DNA from: Verrucomicrobiota bacterium
GTDB lineage: Bacteria; Verrucomicrobiota; Verrucomicrobiia; Limisphaerales; UBA9464
Assembly: GCA_017309115.1 (NCBI GenBank)
Contig: JAFLEF010000030.1
Location: forward strand, 25,575-89,574
Reading direction: 5' to 3'
Length of the DNA stretch: 64,000 bases
Shown: positions 45,899 to 53,818 of the stretch, in pieces
Numbering within the stretch: the first letter of the stretch is position 1
Layout of the letters: each line of letters begins with the position of its first letter
Notes under the pieces: model-generated
What the model saw: only the letters and a program-made list of their open reading frames with translations
What the model was told of the DNA's origin: nothing
Databases searched by the model: none
Position numbers and translations under genes: made by a program

Positions 45899-47338
45899 AT
45901 GTCGGACCCGCTTCCTCATTTGCCGGCCCTGCGCTTGGGTCGTTCGTATGCCTCCCTCGACAAGATCGAGGTCAAAGATCACCGCAGCGGCGAAACGCTG
46001 GCGGTGGTGTCGCAAGTCAACGGGGGCATTCTGAAACGGGATCTGGCCAAACTCGGACCGTCCCGGGCGGCTCTGAAGAAGTTTACGGTGGCGGAGCTGA
46101 TCGAACTGTCGGCCAAGGCGGGCGAGTTGTTCCTCAACGGCACCTTGCCGCTGGGCGATCTGGGCCACACGCAGTCGGCCGCGCAGTACATCGAGACGCT
46201 CAGCCTCACGAGCGGCCTGCCGCACGTGATGGTGAAGCGGAACATGGCGAAGATTCACTACGCCCTGACGCACATGCCGGTCGTGCTCAACGGACTTTCG
46301 CGGGGACTCGACTTCACGATTCTGGATCGAGGCTTCGGCGAGCAGTTTGGCACGAAACTGAGTTTCTTCCCGACGTGTCAGGCGCTCGGTTTGGTCATGC
46401 CCAGCAATTCTCCGGCGGTGAATTCCCTGTGGCTGCCGGCGATCGCGCTCAAGACTCCGGTCATCATTAAGCCCGGCCGGGAAGAGCCCTGGACCCCATT
46501 CCGCTTGATCCAGGCTTTCATCGCGGCGGGTGTTCCAGCCGAGGCCTTCGGATTCTATCCGACCGACCACGAAGGAGCCGCCACCATTCTCAATACCTGC
46601 GGCCGGGCGCTGATCTTCGGCGACAAGTCCACGACCCAGCAGTATGCCAACAATCCGGCCATCCAGATTCACGGACCCGGCTGGAGCAAGTTCCTGATTG
46701 GCGAGGACCAGATCGAGAATTGGCCCGACTACATCGACGTCATAGCGGGCGCCATTTCGGACAACGGTGGACGCTCGTGCATCAATGCCAGTGCGGTCGT
46801 TGTGCCCCGGTACGGTGCCGAAATTGCCGATGCCCTCGCGCAGAAGTTGGGGCCGATCCAGCCGTCCCGGCCGGACGACGCGGACGCCCGGCTTTCCGGA
46901 TTCGCCAATCCCAAGATGGCCGACTTCATCGAAGGTCAGTTGGAGGAAGGCTTGAAGACCCCGGGTGCCGAAGATGTGACGGCCAAGTACCGTCAGGGTC
47001 CGCGCAAACTGGTGTTCGAAGGCGGCACCTATTTGCGGCCCACGATTGTGCGCTGCGATTCGTTCAGTCATCCGCTGGCGAACCGGGAATTCCTCTGTCC
47101 GTACGCTAGTGTCGTGACCTGTCCGCAGTCGGAGATGCTCGCGAACATTGGCTACACGCTGGCGTGCACCGCGATCACCAAGGATCCGGCGTTCATCGCG
47201 GACCTGGAGTCGTATGCGCACATCGAGCGGTTGAACATCGGGCCGGTGTCGACCATGAAGATCTCCTGGGATCAGCCGCACGAGGGCAACATGTTCGAGT
47301 TCCTCTGGCAGCGTCGGTCGATTGAGCGGGCGTGGTGA
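45899..47338 (+). CDS. Aldehyde dehydrogenase family protein, atypical active site
   Basis: The ATG at 45899 (MSDPLPHLPALRLGRSYASL) gives 479 aa; an ATG at 45890 is also possible. The fold is shown by FPTCQALGLVMPSNSPAVNS, ALKTPVIIKPGREEPWTPFR and the catalytic motif DNGGRSCINASAVVVP with Cys294. At the place where most ALDHs have LELGGKSP, including the general-base Glu, this protein reads QIHGPGWSKFLIG, so that Glu is missing. This is a feature of CoA-acylating relatives and other divergent members. It should bind NAD(P), but the substrate cannot be named. Confidence 0.85.
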   Translation: MSDPLPHLPALRLGRSYASLDKIEVKDHRSGETLAVVSQVNGGILKRDLAKLGPSRAALKKFTVAELIELSAKAGELFLNGTLPLGDLGHTQSAAQYIETLSLTSGLPHVMVKRNMAKIHYALTHMPVVLNGLSRGLDFTILDRGFGEQFGTKLSFFPTCQALGLVMPSNSPAVNSLWLPAIALKTPVIIKPGREEPWTPFRLIQAFIAAGVPAEAFGFYPTDHEGAATILNTCGRALIFGDKSTTQQYANNPAIQIHGPGWSKFLIGEDQIENWPDYIDVIAGAISDNGGRSCINASAVVVPRYGAEIADALAQKLGPIQPSRPDDADARLSGFANPKMADFIEGQLEEGLKTPGAEDVTAKYRQGPRKLVFEGGTYLRPTIVRCDSFSHPLANREFLCPYASVVTCPQSEMLANIGYTLACTAITKDPAFIADLESYAHIERLNIGPVSTMKISWDQPHEGNMFEFLWQRRSIERAW

Positions 47339-47344
47339 GGCCAG

Positions 47345-47660
47345 GAGGCCAGCTGAGAGCTGAGAGCTGAGAGCTGAGAGCTGAGAGCTGAGAGGCAAAA
47401 CTGGTAAGCGCGAAGCGGTAAGCGGTAAGGACGGTAGGGCGACGCTCCGCGGAGTTGTCTGGGAGCGCTGGCGTCTCGCCGGCGTGTTTCTTACGACCCT
47501 TCCCTTCTTCATGCACGGGCCGGCGAGACGCCGGCGCTCCCAGGCGAGTGTCCCGTTCGGGCGAAGCGTCCGCGGAAACCGACACGCCACCAGTCCACAC
47601 GCGTACGGCTCCGCGGAGCGTCGCCCCAACTTGGAGAAAGCTGAGAGCTGAGAGCTGAGA
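47345..47660. repeat. Palindromic element split by a second inverted repeat, with heptamer arrays
   Basis: A GCTGAGA array (about 47352-47395) and TAAGCGG units precede an element whose ends are GGTAGGGCGA (47433-47442) and TCGCCCCAAC (47621-47630). It is about 100 bp longer than other copies because a separate inverted repeat sits inside: CTGGGAGCGC (47459-47468) to GCGCTCCCAG (47534-47543), whose arms pair over 20-odd bases with one mismatch. A second GCTGAGA array follows (47639-47667). Confidence 0.85.
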
Positions 47661-47686
47661 GCTGAGTGGCCGGAATGATTCAGTTA

Positions 47687-48205
47687 CTACTGGTCCGGGA
47701 GAGCCACAGCGCCGCCAGCTTCGATGGTCACTTGCGGCGTCTCGAGACGGGACGGAACGGTCGCCGTCGGCGGGGTGCCCACATTGTTGATGTTGTAGGT
47801 CTCACCCATGACCGAGGTTGGGAATTTTCCGTTGGAAAAGTAGGGAGCAAGATCGGCTGCCGACGGTGTGTCGTTGTCGCCCTTTCTCCAAGTCGCCGCC
47901 CACAACTGCTTCTGATTGTTGATCACCCGCAAGTTGTTTATGATCTCGCCGTAGGTCGAAGTGGGCCGAGAACCGGTTTGGGGAATCGCAAAGAGGCCGA
48001 AAATTCCCAAGGCAAGGACGGCAATTAAGAACCCAATCGCGAAGCGCCAGTCCAGACCGGTATGACTCCGCAGAGCGTCACCCCATTTTTTGAAAAAGCT
48101 GAATGCTGAGTGCTGAGAGGTAAGAAGGGGCGCGAAGCGTTTGGAGTGCGGCAGCCCTCTGCCGCTTTGGGACGCTTCTCGGCGAATGACGCGAAAGAAG
48201 TCCAC
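47687..48205 (-). pseudogene. Pilin-like paralogue without a prepilin signal
   Basis: The last 105 residues match the pilin at 48262 almost residue for residue (INNLRVINNQKQLWAATWRK; ADLAPYFSNGKFPTSVMGET; YNINNVGTPPTATVPSRLET). Instead of the GFTLIE prepilin region, the frame has an unrelated hydrophobic segment (AIGFLIAVLALGIFGLFAIP), and the 45 residues before it are translated repeat DNA, including a reversed heptamer array. The open frame from 48205 may be accidental; no good start is seen near the hydrophobic segment. It is either a decayed duplicate or a membrane-anchored variant. Confidence 0.6.
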
Positions 48206-48245
48206 ACGCGCACGGCTCCGCGGAGCGTCGCCCCACCGGGGTAGG
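48060..48245. repeat. Intergenic repeat pieces between the pilin paralogues
   Basis: The stretch contains two half-copies of the palindromic element: CTCCGCAGAGCGTCACCCCA near 48067, and GGCTCCGCGGAGCGTCGCCC with CACC ending near 48238. A GCTGAGT/GCTGAGA piece lies near 48102-48120. These overlap the upstream part of the degenerate pilin frame. Confidence 0.7.
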
Positions 48246-48261
48246 TCTGCGACGACCCGAC

Positions 48262-48672
48262 TTACTTGTCCGGGAGAGCCACGGTGCCGCCAGCTTCGAT
48301 GGTCATCTTCGGCATCTTCAAGCGGGACGGAATGGTCGCGGTGGGTTGGGTGCCGACGTTGTTGATGTTGTAGGTCTCACCCATGACCGAGGTCGGGAAA
48401 CGGCCATTGGAGAAGTAGGGCGCGAGATCGGCTTCCGACGGGGTGTCGTTGTCGCCCTTCTTCTGATCGGCCGCCCACAGCTGCTTCTGATTATCGATCA
48501 CCCGGAGGTTGTTGATGATCGCCCCGTAACGGCTAGTGGCGAGCGACCCGTTGATGTTCGGAATCGCGATCATGGCCAGGAGGCCGATGATCATCACCAC
48601 GATCATGATCTCGATCAGGGTGAAGCCCGCCTGGAGACGGGCCGGACGGCGGAGCGTGGGAGTCAGTTTCAT
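48262..48672 (-). CDS. Type IV pilin/type II secretion pseudopilin
   Basis: The ATG at 48672 gives 136 aa. After a basic leader (MKLTPTLRRPARLQA) comes the prepilin cleavage and methylation site GFTLIEIMIVVMIIGLLAMI, with Glu at position 5 of the mature protein. The head (INNLRVIDNQKQLWAADQKK; ADLAPYFSNGRFPTSVMGET) is of the short GspG-like sort common in Verrucomicrobiota. It would be processed by a prepilin peptidase and assembled into a pilus or pseudopilus. None of the assembly genes is in the window. A degenerate copy follows downstream. Confidence 0.9.
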   Translation of the reverse strand: MKLTPTLRRPARLQAGFTLIEIMIVVMIIGLLAMIAIPNINGSLATSRYGAIINNLRVIDNQKQLWAADQKKGDNDTPSEADLAPYFSNGRFPTSVMGETYNINNVGTQPTATIPSRLKMPKMTIEAGGTVALPDK

Positions 48673-48747
48673 GGGCAAAAAATCCGGTTTTCTAGGTCAG
48701 GGTCAACACCGACCTCAGGAAAAGGTTTCTGTTCGGGCGCTTTAAGG

Positions 48748-49473
48748 TCACTTCGGTTCTCGGCGGGAGTCTTCAATGGTGACGTGGGCAATTCGACGGC
48801 GTTGATACCACGCCACGCCGATCAGGTCATGAATTCCCCGGCCCAGACGGTTCCAAACCCCGTATTTGGAGACGCCGGCGACCCGCGGCCGGTGGTTCAC
48901 CGGGACTTCCCGGCAAACGAAGCCACCGCCGGCCACCAGGATCGGAAGAAACCGGTGAAGTCCGTTGAAGGGAAACAGCCCGCGCAGGCACTCCCGCTTG
49001 AAGGCTCGCAGGGCGCAGCCGGTGTCGGCGAAATCGGCGCGCAAGGCGGCCTTGCGGGCGGCCCGGGCGATTCGGGAGGAAACTTTGCGCACCAGGGAAT
49101 CTTGGCGCTGGACGCGATGACCGCAGACGAAATCCACGGCGCTCAACATGCCGAGCATCTTGGGCAATTCCGCCGGATCGTTCTGCAAATCGCCATCTAG
49201 CGTGCAGAGGAAGGGGGCTTCACTACCGGCGATGCCGGTCCAGACAGCGGCACTTTGCCCGCGGTTCTGCGCGTGGCGCAGACCTCGGACTCGGGAGTCG
49301 GCGGATTGGGCGGCCAGGATTTCCGGCCAAGTACGGTCCTGACTGGCGTCATCCACGAGCACGATCTCCCAGGAACGCGTCTCGGCGGCAAAGACGCGGC
49401 GGAGTTCGTCCACCAGCGGCTTCACGTTCTCGGCCTCATTGAAGAGGGGGACGACGATCGCAATGTCGGGCAC
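48748..49473 (-). CDS. GT2 glycosyltransferase, DPM-like
   Basis: The protein is 241 aa with a GTG start at 49473. Motifs: IAIVVPLFNEAENVKPLVDE, WEIVLVDDASQDRTWPEIL, the metal site CTLDGDLQNDPAELPKML, and DTGCALRAFKRECLRGLFPF. The end (RVAGVSKYGVWNRLGRGIHD) is typical of DPM/ArnC-like enzymes that charge undecaprenyl phosphate with a sugar. It has no clear C-terminal membrane helices, unlike ArnC. It lies 44 bases after the acyltransferase gene on the same strand, suggesting an envelope-related operon. Confidence 0.9.
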   Translation of the reverse strand: MPDIAIVVPLFNEAENVKPLVDELRRVFAAETRSWEIVLVDDASQDRTWPEILAAQSADSRVRGLRHAQNRGQSAAVWTGIAGSEAPFLCTLDGDLQNDPAELPKMLGMLSAVDFVCGHRVQRQDSLVRKVSSRIARAARKAALRADFADTGCALRAFKRECLRGLFPFNGLHRFLPILVAGGGFVCREVPVNHRPRVAGVSKYGVWNRLGRGIHDLIGVAWYQRRRIAHVTIEDSRREPK

Positions 49474-49517
49474 CGAAGGATCCTAGAAGGTTGACGGTTG
49501 GGAGTTAAGGACGGAAA

Positions 49518-50291
49518 TCAGGCCGGGGATTGCGGGATGCCCGTCCGAGGACGGCGCAGTTGGACCACGCGTTCCCGAAGTTCCCGGGCCAGGACTTTCC
49601 GGTCTTCCCCGGGATCCTGGGCGGGGCCGAACGAGATACGGGCGCGAATCCAGTCCTGGGACAGCAGTTTGAGGAAGTGAGGGAAGAACGTGTCATCCCG
49701 CCAGTAGGCAATGTCGTCGCTCACGCGTCCGGAACTGACCTCGTAATCGACCCCCACCGGCGCGACGGACCAGCGTTCGGCGATGGCCGGAGCGAGTAAG
49801 GCCGGGCGGAAGGGCAGGACGTCGTCGCCGCCACTGCTAGTGCCTTCGAGGAACACGGCGAGCGGGACGCCCGAGCGGATGACTGGTCCAAACTGTTGGG
49901 CGACATCCTTGAGTTCCCCTTTGCGTTCGCGTTGCAGGAACAGCGAGCCACCGCACTCGGCGAGCTTTCCCAGGATGGGCCAGCCGCGCACCTCGGCTTT
50001 GGACACGAAGACCACGGGTGTCGACGCGCCGAGCGTGACGATATCCAGATAGCCCAGATGATTGGCGCCGTAGAGTGCGGCGGTGGGCGGGGTGCCGACG
50101 ACCTCGACCGTGCAATTGAGGATTCGGCACAGCCGTTTCGCATGCCGATGCGTCCACTCCGCCCGTCGCCGAACATCAACGCCTCCGTTTTCGTGGGGCC
50201 GGACGGTTTTCTGAAAATCCCGGACACTCGTGGCGCTAAAGAGGAGGAACTCCAGAAAGCGACGAGCGGTGCGGAAAGGATGGCGAACCAT
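49518..50291 (-). CDS. PlsC-type 1-acylglycerol-3-phosphate acyltransferase
   Basis: The ATG at 50291 (MVRHPFRTARRFLEFLLFSA) gives 257 aa. The longer frame to 50501 contains repeat DNA and is rejected. Acyltransferase motifs: the catalytic NHLGYLD (NHxxxxD), FVSKAEVRGWPILGKLAECG, LFLQRERKGE and VFLEGTSSGGDDVLPF (the usual FPEGT is FLEGT here). It should acylate lysophosphatidate or a similar lipid at the inner membrane. Its neighbours are the Dabb gene upstream and the GT2 downstream. Confidence 0.88.
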   Translation of the reverse strand: MVRHPFRTARRFLEFLLFSATSVRDFQKTVRPHENGGVDVRRRAEWTHRHAKRLCRILNCTVEVVGTPPTAALYGANHLGYLDIVTLGASTPVVFVSKAEVRGWPILGKLAECGGSLFLQRERKGELKDVAQQFGPVIRSGVPLAVFLEGTSSGGDDVLPFRPALLAPAIAERWSVAPVGVDYEVSSGRVSDDIAYWRDDTFFPHFLKLLSQDWIRARISFGPAQDPGEDRKVLARELRERVVQLRRPRTGIPQSPA

Positions 50292-50350
50292 GGTGGACGG
50301 CTGCTTGTAGTCGGGCGCCTGCCTGCTGACAACGCGGGAAGGGACGCGGG

Positions 50351-50374
50351 AACCGCGAATCAACGCGAATTCAC
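50351..50374. repeat. 24-base dispersed repeat, copy 2
   Basis: It is identical to 22531-22554 and lies in the 164-base gap between the acyltransferase and Dabb genes. Confidence 0.7.
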
Positions 50375-50455
50375 GCGAAGGGCCGGAGCCGGAGGGATGG
50401 TTGGGCCCGGCTTCCTTGGTGGGCTGGGTCGGCGGAGGGGCAAACGAAGGCCCGC

Positions 50456-50752
50456 TCACTCGAAGTCGTACACGACCACTTTGGTCCACAGCGAACGGCA
50501 CTGTTCGATGAACTTCAGGTGCTCGGGGTGGACCTGGTAGTCGTCCTGGGCCTGCTTGCTGGGGAAGATCAGGTTGAGGGCAACCTGATAGGACTGATCG
50601 ACCACTGGCCGATGGCTGCCGACCATCTTGCCCATATGGAACTGGATCACTCCGGGAATCGGCTTCAAATACTTCTCACCGCCGGCGATCAGGGCGTCAG
50701 GGGCCTGGGGATTGGCGGGATCGGTCCAGAAAATCACGACGTGCGAAAACAT
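50456..50752 (-). CDS. Dabb (stress-responsive A/B barrel) family protein
   Basis: This 98-aa protein has the ferredoxin-like dimeric alpha/beta barrel pattern: FSHVVIFWTDP at the start, IPGVIQFHMGKMVGSHRPVV, a tyrosine-containing strand YQVALNLIFPSKQAQDDYQV, then HPEHLKFIEQC and VVVYDFE. The family has diverse or unknown small-molecule roles. It is upstream of the acyltransferase on the same strand, but separated by 164 bases including a repeat. Confidence 0.85.
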   Translation of the reverse strand: MFSHVVIFWTDPANPQAPDALIAGGEKYLKPIPGVIQFHMGKMVGSHRPVVDQSYQVALNLIFPSKQAQDDYQVHPEHLKFIEQCRSLWTKVVVYDFE

Positions 50753-50854
50753 GTCTGGGGAGACTAGGCGGGGCCCTGCGAGAAAGCCAAGCGCCGGATG
50801 AATCCGGCCGGGGAACCGCAGTTGCCTAGGGAAGCGGCGGAGGGGAGGGGATAT

Positions 50855-51002
50855 CCGCAGATTGAACGCAGATTAACGCAGATTTTCGGAGGGAGGGACG
50901 TTTGGAAGGGGACGGGCGTTTTCTGGTTCTGCGGCAGGACCCAGGTGCATTTGATTTCTGCTTCCCCAAAAGAATCTGCGAAAATCTGTGCTTAATCTGC
51001 GG
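50855..51002. repeat. CGCAGATT inverted repeat
   Basis: Three CGCAGATT-type units at 50855-50887 face three AATCTGCG-type units at 50973-51002, giving an imperfect hairpin of about 30 bp per arm. Shorter relatives lie near 12325-12358. The right arm ends directly at the stop codon of the fusion gene at 51003. Confidence 0.8.
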
Positions 51003-53702
51003 TTAAATCTGCCCCGGTTCCTTCGGCGGAGTGGCTGCGTCGCGCTCGCGGTAGAGGTCGGGACGAATGACGGAGATCATCTGGTCGCGGTGGGGCAGAC
51101 GGTCGGCTCCGACGAAGGTCACCAGACGTTCCAGCGTTTCCGCGGGAGATGACATCAGATCCCGATACGCAACCTCCAGCACGGGCAGCCCCGCCTGGCG
51201 GAGCAATTCCCGGGTGCCCGCCAGGTGTTTCTCCAGCAGCGGAACGACCTGGGAATCCAACTCGGCGGACGGGGCGACGTCGCCAAACCGCATCCGGTGT
51301 TGCGAACGGGCCACCTCCCGCAACGGGCGCACCACCAGGATCACCCGGTAGCGATGGCCCCGAGGCAGGTGGGGCAGCAACGCGGCGATGACCTTTACCG
51401 CTTGGTCCGCCGCCTTTTCGATTAACTGGGGATGCCGGCGAAGTTTGCGGGCCTCTTCCCATTCGAAATAGCCCTCGGGATTGTGGCCATCCGAGGTGCG
51501 GACTCCATCCGTCAAAATGGGATAGCCACCCCGATGCAGGAGTTGCATCAGCAGGGAAGTTCCCGACCGGGGCAGTCCAGTCACGATAAGAATATCCCGG
51601 GGAACGCTGGGACCCGGGGGCAAGGGCGGGATGGATTCCGGGGCGGGAGAAGAAATTTGGGCGCGTTTCTTGGCCCGTTCCAGGGACGCCGAGCGCAGAT
51701 TCCAGAGCGAAGCGTAGCGATCCGGCCGCGCTTCAATCAGCCGGCGACGTTCGTTGGTGTGGAACTCGGCCTGGAGTTGTTGGCCCTTTCGCCGATACAA
51801 CCGGCTAAGAAAGGCGTGGGACGCGGGCCAGTGAGGGGCCATGCGCGCACACACCTTCCAGGCTTGTTCGGCGCGGTCCAAGTTCTGGAGATTCCACTGG
51901 CTCAAACCGAGGATGAAGTGGGCCCGGATCAGGGTGAAATCGAGGTTGATTGCTTCCAGCGCGGCTTCGGCGGCTTCCTCCGGCGAATCCAAGCGGAGTC
52001 GGGCCATGGCGGTCATCAACCAGGCCGACGCGTCATCGGGACGAACGGAAATGACCTTCGCCGCGGCGGACTCGACCTCGCGCCATTGGCGCAGTCCCAG
52101 CCAGGTCCGGGCGTACATCAGCCAAAAATCCGGGCTCTCTTGGGAACCTTCCCGCGCTTGTTCCAGGAGGTTCGCGGCTTGCTGATACTCCTCGTCATCC
52201 AGAGCCATCTGCGCCTGAAGCAACCGGGCCATCTGTGAGTTCTGGTAGGTCGTGACCAGTTGATTCGTGATGGCCCGGGCTTCTTCGCGCAGTCCCAGTT
52301 GGATCTGACACCGGATCAGGTGAATCGCGAAGTCCGTTCGATCCGGGCTTTCGGCGTGCAGTTGCTCCAGGAGCGGCAAGGCATCGGCGGGCCGGTTCCC
52401 GTCGAGATACGCTCGGGCGAGGGTCCAGCGATTCTCCTGATCGGTGACGCGAGCGGCTTCGGAGGCGTTGTCTCCCAGCGGTTCGAGGTAACCCAGAGCC
52501 ACAAACTGATCGAGTAACGCCCGGCTCTCGGCTTCGGAAAGTTGGAGGGAAGTTCGGGCAATCGTCCCCGTGGTTTCCCAGGACGGGCAGGTCTGGATCG
52601 GCGGCGGCTCCGCAAAGGCGGTGGCCAGGACTTTGCCTTCCATATCCTCCCCCACGGGGAGACCGAACATCGTCAGGATCGTGGGCGTGACATCCAGCAG
52701 GCTGGCGCCGAACACGAGTTCATCCCGGCGGAACTGCGGTCCGGCAGCGGCCAGAATTCCGTGGGGCCGGTGCCAGACGGTAATTCCTGCGGGGACCCGG
52801 GGAACAAAGCGGGGCCGCAACGCGCCGCTGTAGAATCCGTGATCGGAGACCACGATCACATGGGTGTCTGGACCGGCCAGTGCCACCAGCTGGGCCAGCA
52901 TCAGGTCGTGATACCGGTAGGTGCTGTTGATGACGTGCTGATACAGACCAAACAATTCGTCCGGAATGCCCGCCACCTGCGGCGGATGGAAGGGCATGAA
53001 GTGGTGGCTGATTTCGTCAATGGCGCGGAAGTAAACGGCCAGGAAATCCCACTCCTCGTGTTCCATCATCCACGTGGTGGCGGCCTGAACGGACAGAGAT
53101 TCCGCCAAGTGGATCCGCAGGTGTCCGAGCCGATGATCCTTCTCGGTGTCCACCCGGTGGAATTCAGGAACGAACAGACCCAGAATCGAGCCATCAATTT
53201 CCTCGGGGCTGACCCGAAACTCATTGAGCGAATCGCCGAGGGATTCGGGCCAGAACGTTCCCCGCGGCGCCGGCGGCCAGACCTGTCCGGGCGGGGCGGT
53301 GGGGGCGGAGAAGAGATTGGAGACGGTGATTCCGTTGGGGCGCTGTTCGCCGTGGGTGGAGAACCAGCCGACCACATGGGCCTTGAGGCCTTGTTCGGAG
53401 AGAATATCCCAGAGCGTCTTGCAACGCCGGGTCGAAGCGGAGACGGGGCGGACGTTGCCGGTCAGGGAATCCACTTCGGTGAATCCGAGGACCCCGTGAT
53501 CGTAGGCGCGCTTGCCGGTGGCGATGCTGGTCCACAGCATCGGCGAGAGCATGGGACGCAGCGTGGAGAGATCGGCTTTAACCCCGGACTCGACCAGTTT
53601 TCGGAGTAGGGGCAGTTCGCCCCGGTCCATCAGCGGATTGATGACCTGCCAGTCGGCGGAATCCCACCCGACCAAGAGCACCCGGGGCTTGGGGTTGGGC
53701 AT
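51003..53702 (-). CDS. Phosphodiesterase-TPR-sulfotransferase fusion protein
   Basis: This 899-aa protein combines three parts. Residues 1-395: type I phosphodiesterase/alkaline phosphatase-like domain, with VLLVGWDSADWQVINPLMDR, LSPMLWTSIATGKRAYDHGV (metal-site Thr/Ser region) and HVIVVSDHGFYSG (Asp-His). Residues about 420-670: tetratricopeptide repeats (AHFILGLSQWNLQNLDRAEQ). Residues about 695-890: sulfotransferase-like P-loop domain starting DILIVTGLPRSGTSLLMQLL with VRPLREVARSQHRMRF. The first two parts occur together elsewhere; the sulfotransferase addition is unusual. It has no signal peptide. Substrates are unknown. Confidence 0.88.
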   Translation of the reverse strand: MPNPKPRVLLVGWDSADWQVINPLMDRGELPLLRKLVESGVKADLSTLRPMLSPMLWTSIATGKRAYDHGVLGFTEVDSLTGNVRPVSASTRRCKTLWDILSEQGLKAHVVGWFSTHGEQRPNGITVSNLFSAPTAPPGQVWPPAPRGTFWPESLGDSLNEFRVSPEEIDGSILGLFVPEFHRVDTEKDHRLGHLRIHLAESLSVQAATTWMMEHEEWDFLAVYFRAIDEISHHFMPFHPPQVAGIPDELFGLYQHVINSTYRYHDLMLAQLVALAGPDTHVIVVSDHGFYSGALRPRFVPRVPAGITVWHRPHGILAAAGPQFRRDELVFGASLLDVTPTILTMFGLPVGEDMEGKVLATAFAEPPPIQTCPSWETTGTIARTSLQLSEAESRALLDQFVALGYLEPLGDNASEAARVTDQENRWTLARAYLDGNRPADALPLLEQLHAESPDRTDFAIHLIRCQIQLGLREEARAITNQLVTTYQNSQMARLLQAQMALDDEEYQQAANLLEQAREGSQESPDFWLMYARTWLGLRQWREVESAAAKVISVRPDDASAWLMTAMARLRLDSPEEAAEAALEAINLDFTLIRAHFILGLSQWNLQNLDRAEQAWKVCARMAPHWPASHAFLSRLYRRKGQQLQAEFHTNERRRLIEARPDRYASLWNLRSASLERAKKRAQISSPAPESIPPLPPGPSVPRDILIVTGLPRSGTSLLMQLLHRGGYPILTDGVRTSDGHNPEGYFEWEEARKLRRHPQLIEKAADQAVKVIAALLPHLPRGHRYRVILVVRPLREVARSQHRMRFGDVAPSAELDSQVVPLLEKHLAGTRELLRQAGLPVLEVAYRDLMSSPAETLERLVTFVGADRLPHRDQMISVIRPDLYRERDAATPPKEPGQI

Positions 53703-53818
53703 TTCGAGGAGGCGGGCGACGGCAACGACAGGGGCCCAGACCTAAACAGGACACAGATTCAGTAGGCCACACCGCGCTGGTCCGATGCTTCCGTCATCGG
53801 TTGACCTGCCGGGCCGAA

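Noticed and set aside
45473-47629. 718-codon minus-strand open frame
   Set aside because: It is antisense to the aldehyde dehydrogenase and extends into repeat DNA on both sides.
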